From: Podospora comata
Taxonomy: Eukaryota; Ascomycota; Sordariomycetes; Sordariales; Podosporaceae
Direction of reading: 5' to 3'
DNA: 64,000 bases
NCBI GenBank assembly: GCA_017354895.1
Contig: CP071493.1
Coordinates: 4,588,001-4,652,000, forward strand
Below are positions 34,214 to 45,851 of this stretch, one piece after another (the first letter of the stretch is position 1; each line of letters begins with the position of its first letter). A program made the position numbers and the translations under genes. The notes beneath the pieces are model-generated. The model was not told the origin of the DNA, searched no databases, and saw nothing but the letters and a program-made list of their open reading frames with translations.

Positions 34214-36718
34214 TTTACGTTTAAAACCGATAAAGTTACAACTCTTGGCCTTCGAAAGTGTGCAAGTGTTTGATGACTTGTTAGTGGGGACCGTCGACCT
34301 AGATAACGACCACCGGGCACCAAGTCCACAGCACATCGAGGAAACCCACACGCACGCGCTTCGAGCGGATCCCAAGGAAGCCCAGGCGCTTGGTTCGGCT
34401 TTTGGTTGTCAATCTGGAGCTGGCTGACGAACTGACAAGAGAACCTGACAGGCTGACTGCAACACTGTCACTGGTGATTGATCGAAGAGAACCGAACCAT
34501 CAGCCGCGCGGTCGGGCGCGCATCTCACACAGCAGCAGCAGGTGCGGAGTGTTGAAGAAGTCCCCTGTTCTCAGGAAGTTTCATCGAGAATGGAAGGGGA
34601 ATAGAGAACATTAGGCCAATCAGATGGCATGAATCAACATCTTAGCTTCGTTTCAAATGCAGGAACGGGGTTGATCTTCAGGGCTTGAGTGGAGGGACAC
34701 CAGTGCCATGCCCTGGCGCAAAAGAAATGTTCGGGGGGTGAGGTTCTTCACCCCTGACACAGAAGAACCCACGGACGGTGACGCGCCTTGGACCAATCAG
34801 CGCTTGAATATGGACTGCGGGATGCGCAAAACCCCCCGAGCACATCACGCATCCCTCTGTTGCTTTTTGCTCCCTCAGAGTTGGCCTCGGAAACAAGAAT
34901 CGAATGCTTTTTGCTACATTGCTATAGAATTAGCACAAGAGTGTGCTATTTTGGAACAGTGTGGACGGGCGGCCTGCAAGGACAACTGTCAAACACGCAT
35001 TTCTGAACTGTGGTTGATGGAGGGGGGAGAATCCAACATGCAGGAACAAGCGACCCCGCGCAGGAGCAAACTGAGATGACCCTTGTCCCGGGCCCTTCAT
35101 CGCCCAATCAAAGCGGGCCGCGATGCCAGCGTCAGCAGCAGCGCCAACCAGAACTGGTAACTGGCATCTTGTCGCTTCGACTGGCCTCAACGGTCTTGAT
35201 TATCCCTCGTTTTCTTTTGATCGGGGCTCAACATTCAAACATACGCATGAATTCTCGCTGGAAGTGTACACAACAGCGGGAAACCATTCATATATTGATT
35301 GGGGCATGTCGTCCTCCTTTGCCACGGTCCGGAGCATCGAGCTCAGAAAGGGGATGCACACTCCGGTCACCATGGGGTCAATCGAACCAATGGCATCCCA
35401 GGGCAGCCCTCCAAGCAGGGATCAGGTTTTAACCTTGGGCGGCGGGCTTGTGCGGTCTCCCCTTGCTGGGAAACGGCGCGCGACCAGCAGGCCAACCCAG
35501 CAAATCACCGGCCGTCCTAAATTCAGGATGTCACGGTCTCTTCTGCTCCGTACACTCTGCCGGCCCGGTCGAGAGGGCGAGAAGAGGCTTTTTCCACTGG
35601 GTGAAGAAGTGCCAACTGCCACTCTGAGCTGTCTGGCCGGGAGGGGGGCCGGGAAAGAGCGCATTGGTATTGCTACGCAGAGGGTGACATAATCTCCTGC
35701 GTGATCCATCGTACCGGTACTTTGTGATCTGCAATGCGCAAGCAAAAAAAGCATTGCGCCACTCCCCCGTGCCCGTTACCCCATGGGTTTGCCCTCACCT
35801 TCGATGTGCGCTCGCGGCTCGTCCTTTATTGTTGTGCCTCCCCCCTCCAGGCTCATACCCTGCTTTTCTACTTTCAGTCATTCTGTAGACCCTTTGCGTT
35901 CCATCGCTCCTTGACGGACCAAAAAACTTTGACATCCTCAGAGATCCCCATCGCCGGCTCGCTTGGATACTCGAGGACACTTACACATTCCTTTTTTACA
36001 AGACATTTCTTGCAGGACATTCATCCATCGCCCAACTCGCGCCGGTACACATCGCCTCCGAGATATTTCACTTCAGTTCTACACACTCCCTCGACGACAT
36101 CACACAAAGGGCCCAGATCAGTCCGTTGTCACTTACCCAACATCACACGTGGACAACAAACACATTGCGTCGCCCTGCCTTTGTTGAGAACTTGAAGCCC
36201 CATCGAGGAGCCACGTTCCTTCTCGACTTGTTCTATTCAAACACGGCCTGGATCGCCGATTCTCCATTGTGCTGGATATAGCTACAACTTCCTTGTCAGG
36301 ACACATCCATCTAGGATTTTCAGGTGTTTTGATCTACTTCGGCCCGAAACCGCCCATTTCGCCGTGTATCGTCACCCGGACTCACTTCGGCTGCTTTGAT
36401 AGGGTCACGGAGCCGAGCGTTGTAACCCTGGGATAGGAAGTTTGCAGAGAAAAACGGGCACAAGCTCTTCCCGGCGCAACGTCACACGCAAAACCGAATC
36501 ACAGGACCATCTATCATTTGAGACCTCGTTCGCAAAACCACGCAATTGTTCAGGGAGGAGTGTTGTTAGGATCTGGAAGCGGGGCGTCTCTTTCATCTTT
36601 CTTTCCATCACTCAACGCCTTTCTGCCACGAGCTTTACCCCTCAGGGCAGAAAGTCAAGTTTGACTCCTGGTCTTCGCCATTACTTACTATTTTTAGCCA
36701 CCTGTCTGGTTGCTTTGA

Positions 36719-36790
36719 GTACGTTTATCTGGCTTGTTGAAGCCGAAGCAGGAAGGTGTCTAATATCGATCGATATAGATCGGTTTTCAG
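36719..36790 (+). other. Candidate 5'-leader intron containing a 14-bp palindrome
   Basis: GTACGT at 36719, TCTAAT branch-like site at 36759-36764 and TTTTCAG ending at 36790 make a plausible 72-nt leader intron 28 nt before the start codon. The perfect palindrome ATATCGATCGATAT lies inside at 36763-36776. Confidence 0.4.
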
Positions 36791-36818
36791 CTGAACAACC
36801 CCCTACACAACCGGCAAG

Positions 36819-37790
36819 ATGTCTATCGCCAGGGCCTTCACGACCCGGCGGGTCAAGCAAAGCCTCCAGACATCTGACCTCAACGGTTCACCACAACAGA
36901 GGAGTCCAAAGGGGTCGCTGGGATCTATTCGGCACAAGATCTCCAGTCCTGTCGAGCTGATTCACACCACCAACATGCTTTCTTATAACGCCCCAGATCT
37001 TCATCCTCTATCAGCCTCGTCGACAGGCTCGCACAGCAGATCTGATGACGATATGTCCGACAGTGCGCTCACCAACGGAACCACACCACCTACTAGCCCC
37101 GATGTTGAATCATCGCCAAAGAGGACGATGCAAAAGAGGGTGATGTCGCCAGAACCGAATCATCTCTCCGCTTACTTTACAGCCCCCGGTCAACCAATCG
37201 AGAAGCCATCCCTTCAAAAGGCAGCACCCATCATCCCACAACGGGCGCCCTCTCACTCCAAAAAGTCGCCAGCTGAGGTTGCCCGGCAAAGGTCAGCTTC
37301 CGGGGTATCACAACGTTCTCAAGCATCAACAAACGCCAGCTACACTTTCTCTCGGTCCTCCTCCACCAGCACAGCCACCACCGCTACCTCGCAGAGTTCA
37401 CTTCCCCTACACATGCAGCAGCACAGGTCAAAGAATTCAGCTGCCGCCGCCGCCGCTGCTGACTTTGTCCGGATGGCCGCGCCACCTCTCACACACCGAT
37501 ATTACCCAGCACAACCACAACCCCAGCGACAACATAGAAAGGAGGTTTCCGTCTCTCAACATCCGTTCGGCCAGGAGCTCGCCCAGGTGTCGGAGATTGC
37601 GGAGGAGTATGGCCTCAAGGAGCAGATGAACGTGGTGGACGTGGAAGAGAAGGAGATGGTGGCCAAGGGGCTCAAAAAGCTCAATGCAAATGACTACCTG
37701 GGGGAGATTCAGGGGTTGTTTGCCAACTTTTTTGGGGACGAGTCTGAGCCTGCGGTGCCAGCCAGCATGGCGGCTGCAGCTTGGATTTGA
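36819..37790 (+). CDS. Ser/Pro-rich fungal protein of unknown function
   Basis: 323 residues, one exon; I do not recognise a family with a known role. Residues 1-200 are Ser/Thr/Pro-rich with phosphosite-like SP/TP pairs (NGSPQQRSPKGS, TPPTSPDVESSPKR) and look disordered. The last ~90 residues look folded: HPFGQELAQVSEIAEEYGLK, then EEKEMVAKGLKKLNANDYLG and EIQGLFANFFGDE, ending in an Ala-rich SMAAAAWI. This suggests a conserved helical C-terminal module. The protein-like composition, C/T-rich leader and clean stop support a real gene. Start at 36819 (GCAAGATG) is the first good ATG after the candidate leader intron. Confidence 0.72.
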   Translation: MSIARAFTTRRVKQSLQTSDLNGSPQQRSPKGSLGSIRHKISSPVELIHTTNMLSYNAPDLHPLSASSTGSHSRSDDDMSDSALTNGTTPPTSPDVESSPKRTMQKRVMSPEPNHLSAYFTAPGQPIEKPSLQKAAPIIPQRAPSHSKKSPAEVARQRSASGVSQRSQASTNASYTFSRSSSTSTATTATSQSSLPLHMQQHRSKNSAAAAAAADFVRMAAPPLTHRYYPAQPQPQRQHRKEVSVSQHPFGQELAQVSEIAEEYGLKEQMNVVDVEEKEMVAKGLKKLNANDYLGEIQGLFANFFGDESEPAVPASMAAAAWI

Positions 37791-39634
37791 GGCCACATCT
37801 TTCGATTTTGGACAAAGCTTCTTCTCTCTTGTGTACATATTTTTATCGCTTTCTTGTAGCCATTGAGGCTGTGCCTACTACGCCTGTAGGGATTAGGGAA
37901 ACTGGGAATACCAATGGTTGGTTGGGTTTGGGGTGGGAAAATTTGGGGTTTTGGCATTGGACCAAAACTTGAAAAGGGGCTCGTTGTCTTGAGTAGGGGC
38001 AGTGTACATTTTGGAGAGGCAAGGGGTTGATTTCCTTCTTTGGTTTTTTGGAAAGATTTACATCATCACAGGAGAGGTGGACTATATCTTTATTCCTTCT
38101 CTTAAAAGATGTAGTTGAGTTGGTTGGTTTGGTTTGGTTTTTGGCTGTTGGAAGTTTTTGCTATTGAGATTCCCCTATATTTTTCTTCACTTTTGTTCTA
38201 GTGGTAGGAGAAATGAGAATGGTTGTGGATGTTGAATATTATCTCCATTTGGAAGAGGTTTTTTGTTATTGCTTTGCATAAGGTGTTTGCTTAGTGGGGT
38301 GAGATAAGGTATGCGTAAGTTTGTCGCAGGCTGGGTTGGGCCGGCCGGGGAGGATGATGACCCGACCGATGTCTGCCGCCACCACCTACCATCCCAAGAT
38401 GAACGGGCTGGCCTTGTCGCTCGGTCAAGGAATTTGGTTGACCGAGGGATATCAGAATAGAAGAATGGGAGTACCCGTCGGGCCGGGTATGCACACACAA
38501 ACTTCTTCTAGATGCATCCGGGAGCGTGGTGGCTGCTGGTTGGATTTGTGGCTGGATGAGGGATGTTGTGTAAGTCTGGGGGGGGGATGATCTATCGCAA
38601 GAATTCTGCATGCAAGACGGGGGAAATGGTAGAAATAGTATGTACGGTGGTGAGAACGTTGTGAGGAGGATGGGGAGAGGTTGTTATCCGATCCGATCGG
38701 AGCCGATCATCAGTGGTTGTGATATTGTTGTTGACTACCTTGGACATGGCACAGCATGCTCTAGTTGGTGTTGGCAGGCGGGTGACCCTTTACACTGCAG
38801 AGGGTAAGTCTGAAAGGGCGGCTTGCAGAGGGCTGAAACTCGGATTGTCGATGGTATGTGTGGTTGATGAGAGACGGGCAGTGCTGGGTCTATGCCCGTG
38901 GTGTCCCGATGTGGAGGCATCAGATCATTTTGTGTTACTGTGAGATCTCCTGTCACGGACGCCTCGTTGCTGATGATCGTTCAAGGAGCGGTAATTCCCT
39001 TCTGTTGTCTTGAGTGAAGTTATCGCCTGAAAAGCCACTGGAAGTGAACCCAATCTCAAGTCCGATCTTGGACATATCTCATGACAGCCCTACCGCTTCA
39101 GCCCACCTGTACAAGCAGCCCGAGATGGAGGTTGACCGAAAAGTCCGATCATGTCGATCACCCGTTACCCGTGCCGCTTGCCGGCCTCGGGTCGGGGTAG
39201 TGGGCTCCGGATTGAGGTGGGGCTAGCCGTCGTGGCTGGTAGACCCGCCGTGCCTCCCCGGAAATGAATGGGGCCGGCCGGCCGGTGTTTATGACCCGGA
39301 CCGGGCTGTCGGGCCGGTGTTTGTCAACTGTGATGTTGGGACCGTGGTAGTTTATTGACCTGGTATCTGACCGTGGGATTTTGGAGGTGGAACTGAGTAG
39401 TTGTCAACACTGCCATAGGTGTTGATCATCAGCGCGGTCTTGACAGAATGAACTTGAAGGTTGGAAGTTGTCAATGGACCCTAACCCTGAACTTAAATCT
39501 CTCGCCTGGAGCGAGCGCTAACTGGGTTAGGGTTATTCTCTGATAAGATAGGCTTAGCAATGCACCTTGCTGGACAAGCAGCTTTCGTTGCGCAACCACA
39601 CCATTGCATCACACTAGGTAATCATCAAATCATC
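37791..39634. other. 1.8-kb gap, including telomere-motif inverted repeat
   Basis: No coding region supported. It contains G-rich patches, GGCCGGCCGGCCGG at about 39272-39285, and an inverted pair of telomere-type motifs at 39478-39533 just upstream of the Tls1-like gene. Confidence 0.5.
39478..39533. promoter_or_regulatory. Inverted pair of TTAGGG telobox motifs
   Basis: ACCCTAACCC at 39478-39487 and GGGTTAGGGT at 39524-39533 are perfect inverted copies 36 bp apart, about 100 bp before the start codon at 39635. TTAGGG is the fungal telomere unit and also the site of Tbf1/telobox-type promoter factors in yeasts. A promoter role here is inferred. Confidence 0.55.
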
Positions 39635-40876
39635 ATGGCAACAACAAGCCCCGAAGCTACGTCCGAACCGCAAGTCGTCTTCAAGGCCGGGAAAAAGAGA
39701 AAAGCGTACCGCCAACGAGTCGAAGAACCTGAAAGCGCGAACGCTGATAGCCAGCATGCGATCGAGCCAACCCCAGAAAACCCCCCAGCGGTAGCAGGCA
39801 ATGGCGCGCAAACAACAGCTGCTGAACAGGACGAAGAGAAAGGCCTCTCTGTTGCCGAGGTACTCAGATTACGAAACTCGCGAAAGCACAAGTTCGGCGG
39901 CGTTGGCTTCCGCGCAAGGCCCGGACAGTCGACACATGGCGATGACGACGGCAGCGTCCCCGAGGAGCAAAGCCTGGTTCTCCACGGCAGTGCCGAGACG
40001 GAAGCAGAACCCTTCGGCGGAATCACACAACGGTTCGCGCCCCAGACAGGTCTGGCTGGCGATCTAGTCAACAAGCATATGTGAGTCTCCCTTTTGGATA
40101 CACCGAGCGACCCAGAGGCTGATCAAGCAAGGGAGGAATATGTAGAATCTGCATTGGCTAGACGAAAGCGGCAGGCCGCGGAGCTCACAGTACAGCAAGA
40201 AAGCCTCGATGCTGGCGCATCATCAGCAAATGCGGCCAACTCAGATCCGAGCACTTTGCCTTTCAGTGGCCCACAGGTGGATTCGCAGCGAGCTTTACAA
40301 GGCAAGCTTATGGAGATTGACCTGGGTGATGAAGCTCGCGAGCGCAACATCGAGATGACGGAGCGCGCTCGAAAGCGATTACAAGGGCAGATCGACGAGG
40401 AAGGTGAGAATGAGGGCCGAAGGAAGACCCGCCTTGGCCCAGATGGGAAGCCATGGCGTGGCCGGAGGCGCAGAGGAAGCGAAGATATCAAGCGAGACCA
40501 GCTCGTGGAGGAGTTTTTGAGCGAGAACAAGCGTAAGTGGACTATGAACTCACAGTTTCAGCCTGTAAGGATTTTAGCTAACCTCCTCACAGTCGATATC
40601 TACGATGTACCTTCGGCAGAAACTCCCAGTGCGGTTGACCTGGGAGACGGAGATGAATACGCAGCAGATGATCGCATCGCTGAAGAATTCCGCCGTGATT
40701 TCATGGACGCCATGGCACAGAGACACCGGAAGAAACGAGTAGCTCAGCCCGCTGCTAAGCCTGGCGCCAGCCGAACAGAAGAGGTCCTCAAAGGGCCGAA
40801 GTTGGGTGGCAGTCGAAACGCAAGAGCAGCCATGCGGGAGATATTACTCAAAGAGCAGGCCACGAAGCGAAGGTGA
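39635..40876 (+). CDS. Tls1/HCA59 (C9orf78) family protein
   Basis: Member of the hepatocellular-carcinoma-antigen-59 family; S. pombe Tls1 and human C9orf78 act with the spliceosome (Brr2), and Tls1 affects telomere silencing through splicing of shelterin mRNAs. Three exons: 39635-40080, 40132-40532, 40593-40876; introns of 51 nt (GTGAGT..AAG) and 60 nt (GTAAGT..CACAG, branch GCTAAC). The joins give LVNKHM-EEYVESALARRK and FLSENK-LDIYDVPSAE; 376 residues. Family marks: LSVAEVLRLRNSRKHKFGGV near the N-terminus and the LDIYDVP block. The second intron is stop-free and 3n, so retention would add 20 residues. The upstream in-frame ATG at 39560 is less likely. Confidence 0.87.
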
Positions 40877-42588
40877 AATGTGTTCTCTAGGCGCGCAGCC
40901 TTGCAGGGGGATGAGGCTTGGGGTCTTGAGGAAGGTATTTACAACATGCAAATGCGAAGTCGAGGCTCAAGACTCTCGCACTGAAGCAAAATTTTCGGAT
41001 TTCCTCCGTTTCGGGCCAATACACCACTAAATGTTGACAGCCGTATGGTACCCTGGGGGTTAGATAGCCAGGAGTTTTCTTACTCACACAGCGCTTTTAA
41101 AAATACATGCGATGCTCAAGATTGTCGGTCTAAGTTGGCTTGGGAGCTGAATTCCATATAGGCAGGACAATTGATTAATCCACCACGTGTTTTCTGCAAT
41201 CAAGGGTCACCGAACGGCTCTAGACTTTCTAGATCAGGATATGTTTGAAAGGGGCCAAGGCCATGCCAGGCGACTATACTACTAACGCATTTCAGGATCA
41301 TCGGGCCCCATTCGTTGGAGTCGCTCTCATTTGACAGGATCAGCGACAAGACGCAGCTCAGCCCCATGCTTGCTGACACCCCGCCGCCCCCCGCCTTGGG
41401 CTGCAGGGAAATAAGAGAAGAGACAGAGAAAAATGATTCCACGAACTGCCTGGAAACGCGTGATTGGATTGGCGTGGATTTTCCCCTCTTGATTACGAGC
41501 AAACTCGCACTGTCACACAGCTTCTCAAACACAGCTTACACCACAGGCGGGGTATCACCTCAGAAACTTGCTATTCGTCTTATCAGTCTGGGACACTGTT
41601 TTCTTACTCAGTCACTGCGTGCACGCGGTGTAAGTCAGGGTGTCAGCGGGAACCGTCCCGCTCCAAAGTATGGATCATCGCGTTGCTATATTGGGCTTTC
41701 TTGTCAAAAAAGGGTCACTGTCGGCTGGGTAAGCGATTGGCCAGCTGCAGCTTGATCAAGGCAATTTAGGTGTATCGTTGTAACCACAAATCTGTCTCTT
41801 TGCATTCTTGTCTAGTGGTTATTTACGAAAAAGTCTGGTGAATGCGACGTCAACGACGGGGAGAGAGATATTGGAGTGTTGCCACAGTAGGAGAGGAGGC
41901 GAAGGGACTTGGTTTGGGTGAACGGACAGAGTTGCACCGTTGCGGCGTCACTTTTTCGTTTCACACACACAGCAAGTTTAGTTAGAGTGGTGGTGTGCTT
42001 GTTGCCTTTGGATTTTCGAGGAGGGGGAGGGGGAAGGAGGATCTCTCAATCTGATAGGAGCAAGTTATTCAGAAACCGGCACAGTGCGGTTCTTCTTTTG
42101 AGGCATATCGATGGATCGGTGGTTGAGTGGGACGCTCAAACCGAAAAGGGCGTTTTCCGGTTGGTGAAAAAAAAACATCTTTTTGTCTGCGCCTCTCAGC
42201 CCTTTGGCTATGCACAGGGGGGGTGGTTGGACTGCGCTCAATCCTTTCCATCTTTCTCAACTGGGGGGTCACAAGAGAGAGAGGGAGCGCTTGGGCGGTT
42301 TGGGTCTGGCTCGGGGCCTTGTGTGGGATTGGTGCTTACTCGGAGCCTTGCACAATCTCTCTCTGTCTGGCAGCACGGCTTACCTCTTTTTTACTCTTTG
42401 CAACGAAAGGGAATTGACGACAGCATTAATTACGCACCGGAATTTGGTGCCCAGAAGACGCGCGGGCGGACAACCGAACTCGACGACGACGATATCGGCC
42501 ATGAGATTGTCAACTTGAAAGGGACGATTGACTCGGGTATCACGAACGGCAAACTATTCTGGACGAGTCCAGGAACCGACAAAGGATA
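40877..42588. other. 1.7-kb gap, no gene recognised
   Basis: Includes a 681-nt open frame (41909-42589) with no protein-like character, ending just at the next start codon. A pyrimidine/purine mix with A9 near 42170 is seen. Probably the 3' UTR of the Tls1-like gene and the promoter/leader of the next gene. Confidence 0.45.
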
Positions 42589-44098
42589 ATGAGGATATCG
42601 ATGAGCCGGGCCTGGATGGCCGTCACATACATGGTGCTTGGATTAGCGAATGGGCAAGATCGTGGGCAAGATGCCGCTTCACCTATAAATACTGGAGTTG
42701 GGAAAGCCAATGAATCTGTGCTATTCGACCCCTTGAAATTCAACGGCAATTATAACCCTGAGGCGGCCATATTCTTGGTCAAAGGGAGTATGCCTGGGAC
42801 CACTTTCACCTGGAGGAGTCAAAACTACGAGGTTGTCAACAAGATCGCGCTCTGGCAAAGTAGCGAGGACAACAGCGCCATGAGTGGTATGAGCCCACCA
42901 CAGGAGATTACTTTTGTGGCAGTCGTATACGAGAACCCCCCAGAACAGCCGTCCGGACAGTTTCCTGAGGTGACAACGTCAAAAAACACGCTCAACCTTA
43001 TGATGAAGCCCACAGTTCCATCACCAACGCCTGGGGCCCTAGGTGTGAGACGACGCCAACCTCCCAAGTCCGATGATTGCAGCAAATTGATTTCAGGTAT
43101 GTGCTGCCACCTGTTACTGATCCAGGTGGGAAATGATATTAAGAATGGATATAGCCCGACAGAACGGCCCTGGCGGTTCCCTCATGTTTGACCCGAATGA
43201 GCTTAGAGCAAAGTGTGACAAGGTGTTCAAGCCAGGTTTTCCACTCTACTTTGTGGCCAGTTGGGTGGACAATGGTCAATACCGCAAGAGTTATAGCAGA
43301 GCCTTTACAGTGGTTTATCATGAAGAGGGATATGTGGTCGCCTCCTCCAACCCTCTATTCAAAGATACAAACCCTTATATTCAGATGGGAAGCGATGACG
43401 GGACTGATGTACCAGAAGCCCCTTCGGCAACCTCAACCCCTCTGGGTGGCGGCTCCATACCGACCAACGGAGACCCAGCCGCCTTGAGCCCAGCCCCAAA
43501 GAGTGGACTTGAGCTGGGAGCCATCATCGGCATCGCCGTCGGCTGCGGTCTAGCAGGTCTCCTCGCCGTCCTAGGAATCATCTGGTTCGTCGTCCGCCGC
43601 CGCCAACAAAAGCAGAACCTCCACCCCACCGGCTCCTTCAACTCTGACCACCGCGGCGACGACCTCATGGCCGAGAAAGAAGCCCATACCGGCGTCGATG
43701 TAGACGCCTCACCAAACTCGCCTTACTCCGACGACGGTCACCCCAACGGCACCTACCCAACAGGCACCGCCGTCACAACAATAGCCGCGCCAGCAGCGGC
43801 AGCTCCTCCTCACCTTCAAGACGAATCCCGTTCTTACACACCATACTCTGACCGAGCAGGAGCCGCAGCCGGAATTACCACCACCACACCAAGCATCCGA
43901 ACGGAAAATCTTGCCCAAAACGACGACGGGGCCCGTGCCAACGTTCCCAGCCCAATACCAGGGCGGGCGACACCACGCGGTCTAACCACACCATACGCCC
44001 ACTTGGTAGAGGAAGGAATGACGGAGGATGAAATCAGGAGGTTGGAAGAGGAGGAAAGGCAGCTGGACGCTGCGATTGAACAAGCAGGGAGACGATAA
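42589..44098 (+). CDS. Secreted/single-pass membrane protein, unknown function
   Basis: 483 residues from exons 42589-43096 and 43155-44098. The 58-nt intron 43097-43154 (GTATGT..ATAG, branch ACTGATC) joins DDCSKLIS to ARQNGPGGSLMFDPNEL. The signal peptide h-region is AWMAVTYMVLGLANG, probably cut before QD. The ~250-residue ectodomain has FTWRSQNYEVVNKIALWQ and FKPGFPLYFVASWVDNGQY, consistent with a beta-sandwich, and at least two Cys. One TM segment (ELGAIIGIAVGCGLAGLLAV, then LGIIWFVV) is followed by RRRQQKQ, placing the C-terminus in the cytosol. The ~160-residue tail is Pro/Ser/Asp-rich and ends in a short acidic coil (EEERQLDAAIEQAGRR). Topology resembles fungal cell-wall or surface sensors, but no family is recognised and the Ser/Thr stalk typical of WSC/Mid2 sensors is short. 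Confidence 0.82.
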
Positions 44099-44679
44099 AG
44101 AAACAAGACGGAGAAAGGGAAAGGGCGCCAGCGGCGTTAAAGGTTACATGATATCGAATTAGCCAGTCTCGTATTGATTCTTCTGTCCCAACTTCACCTC
44201 TGCAGTTGTTCTGGCATAAAACTTGGGACCACAATATGATTGAACATGTTGCGAAAACAGGGGTTTGGGGGTGTGTTTTGCATAGCATCGCGCGTCATTC
44301 GTTCAAAGAGACTTGTGAGAGATCATTATCCATTATCAGTCAGGTCGAACTATGACAAACCATATGTCTTCTTTCAAAGTATGATCCCCTGTGGCTCTCC
44401 ATCACAATTACCAAATTACATAACCTTGATAACTCTGATGCTGAGTTTCAAACAACATGATTCCATTTTCCTTCGCCCGGCCCAGAAGCTAGATACGCTC
44501 CCAACCTGAACTTTATAATACCAAAAGAAACATAACAAAACGGCCATGCTAGCCCAAGTTTCCTCAAAAACGCCAATGCCTACGCCCTGTAATCATACAC
44601 TTCCCGCATCCCAAACTTGTAAGATGGCTTCCTATACTAAACCCCCTTCTCTTGAACCACCCCCACCCAACATAACCCA
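44099..44679. other. Convergent gap
   Basis: Tail-to-tail stretch between the membrane protein gene and TVP23. A/T-rich in the middle (about 44330-44530); no feature recognised. Confidence 0.5.
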
Positions 44680-45377
44680 TCATCTCGTAAAGAACCTCCC
44701 CACCATATTACTCGCAATGCTCCCCGCCAAATTCCCACCATTAAACGCGCTCCCCGCAATATTCGACGCCTGGCTAAACTTGTCGCACCTCGAAAAAGCA
44801 AGCGAGTTCGTGATCGTCAACACAAGCGCAATAGCTACCACCAAACCGTCAGCACCTTCCACTCCCTCAACCACTCATTACCCAAGGTTATACTCACCAA
44901 CAAGCGGCAACCAAATAAACTTGAAACTAAACACCGCCACCACCGCCAGCGCGATCCAAAACAGCGGCTGGGCGTAAATCGCAATCCAAAAGAACCTACT
45001 GTCCGTCGCGTTGATCACCTTTGTCCCCGGCTCGCTGCTCTCAAACACCCAGTGGGAGTCCCCAGTCGACGGGTCGACTTCGTTCCACCAGCGGAGGCCG
45101 ACCAGGCGGCGGCCGGCGATGTTTTTGAGGTAGTAAAAGTCGGCGGCGAGGAGGAGGATGGTGATGATGAAGATCATGACGAGGTTTTCAGTGAAGAGGA
45201 GGCCGAAGAGGTAGACTAGTAAGCTCGCTGGGGGAAGGGGAATCAGTGAACGCGACGGGTTTGGTAGGAAGAGGGGAAAAACTTACAGACTCGGAAGCCT
45301 AGGAATGTGAGGAGGGTTATTGGGTGTGAGGATAATCGCCAGCTCAGGGAGCCTGGCGCTGGTTGGGGTTGTTCCAT
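44680..45377 (-). CDS. TVP23: Golgi membrane protein Tvp23
   Basis: Late-Golgi vesicle membrane protein (DUF846/TVP23 family). Three exons on the minus strand: 45287-45377, 44898-45227, 44680-44834. Introns 45228-45286 (59 nt, GTAAGT..CCCAG) and 44835-44897 (63 nt, GTGAGT..GTAG). Joins give [17 protein letters not shown] and [19 protein letters not shown]; 191 residues. Four hydrophobic segments: the [10 protein letters not shown] region, [37 protein letters not shown] and the [18 protein letters not shown] region. Family marks are [18 protein letters not shown] and the C-terminal [14 protein letters not shown]. Divergent from the HpcH/HpaI gene. Confidence 0.93.
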
Positions 45378-45851
45378 CTTTTCAATCGTATGCGTCTGGT
45401 ATGTTCAAGCTGGTGTGCGCCGTGTGTGTGTGGTGGATGGTGATGATTGATAGCTATCTTTTTTGGTGGTGGTGGTTCTTTGGAGCTGTTGCTTACATTG
45501 GCTTAGGTGTTGTTAGTGCGCAATTACGGAGTACGTGGTGCGTCAACGGGGGTCTAGGCTCCTGAACAGAATTGACAGCTGTGAGGGACGGGTTTGGCAG
45601 CTGGTGAAATGGCTTACATCGGGCCCCCGTTTTCGGCTATTGACCCAACATCGATCATCCCGTCCCCGCTTCACGACTTACACCACACTTGCTTTCCTGT
45701 TGGGGAAGTGAGATATACCAGGGGTCCGTTGTTTATATTTCTTTTGGATATTAGTGAAGATCGTTCGTGAGAGTTCGCTTTCAACCCTCGGCCTCTCATC
45801 ATTCGTCATCGTAACCCTTTCCGAGACTCACTCACACTCACTACCGTCAAC
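45378..45851. promoter_or_regulatory. 474-bp divergent promoter of TVP23 and the HpcH/HpaI gene
   Basis: Both leaders and promoters lie here. GT-rich patches at 45420-45480; no clear TATA box. Function is inferred from position. Confidence 0.5.

Larger units (their letters stand above)
33214..36818. other. 3.6-kb gap with long leader of the next gene
   Basis: No complete gene is recognised. 33790-34240 holds a coding-like fragment on the minus strand beside an A/T-rich patch. From about 35700 the + strand is C/T-rich and leader-like, up to the start at 36819. A leader intron is possible at 36719-36790 (GTACGT, branch TCTAAT, TTTTCAG). Confidence 0.45.

Noticed and set aside
42190-42225. CTCAGCCCTTTGGCTA resembles the 5' end of U2 snRNA.
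   Set aside because: The next bases (branch-recognition region) do not match U2 at all.
41909-42589. 226-codon open frame on the + strand.
   Set aside because: Low-quality composition, no family, and it is promoter/leader sequence of the membrane-protein gene.
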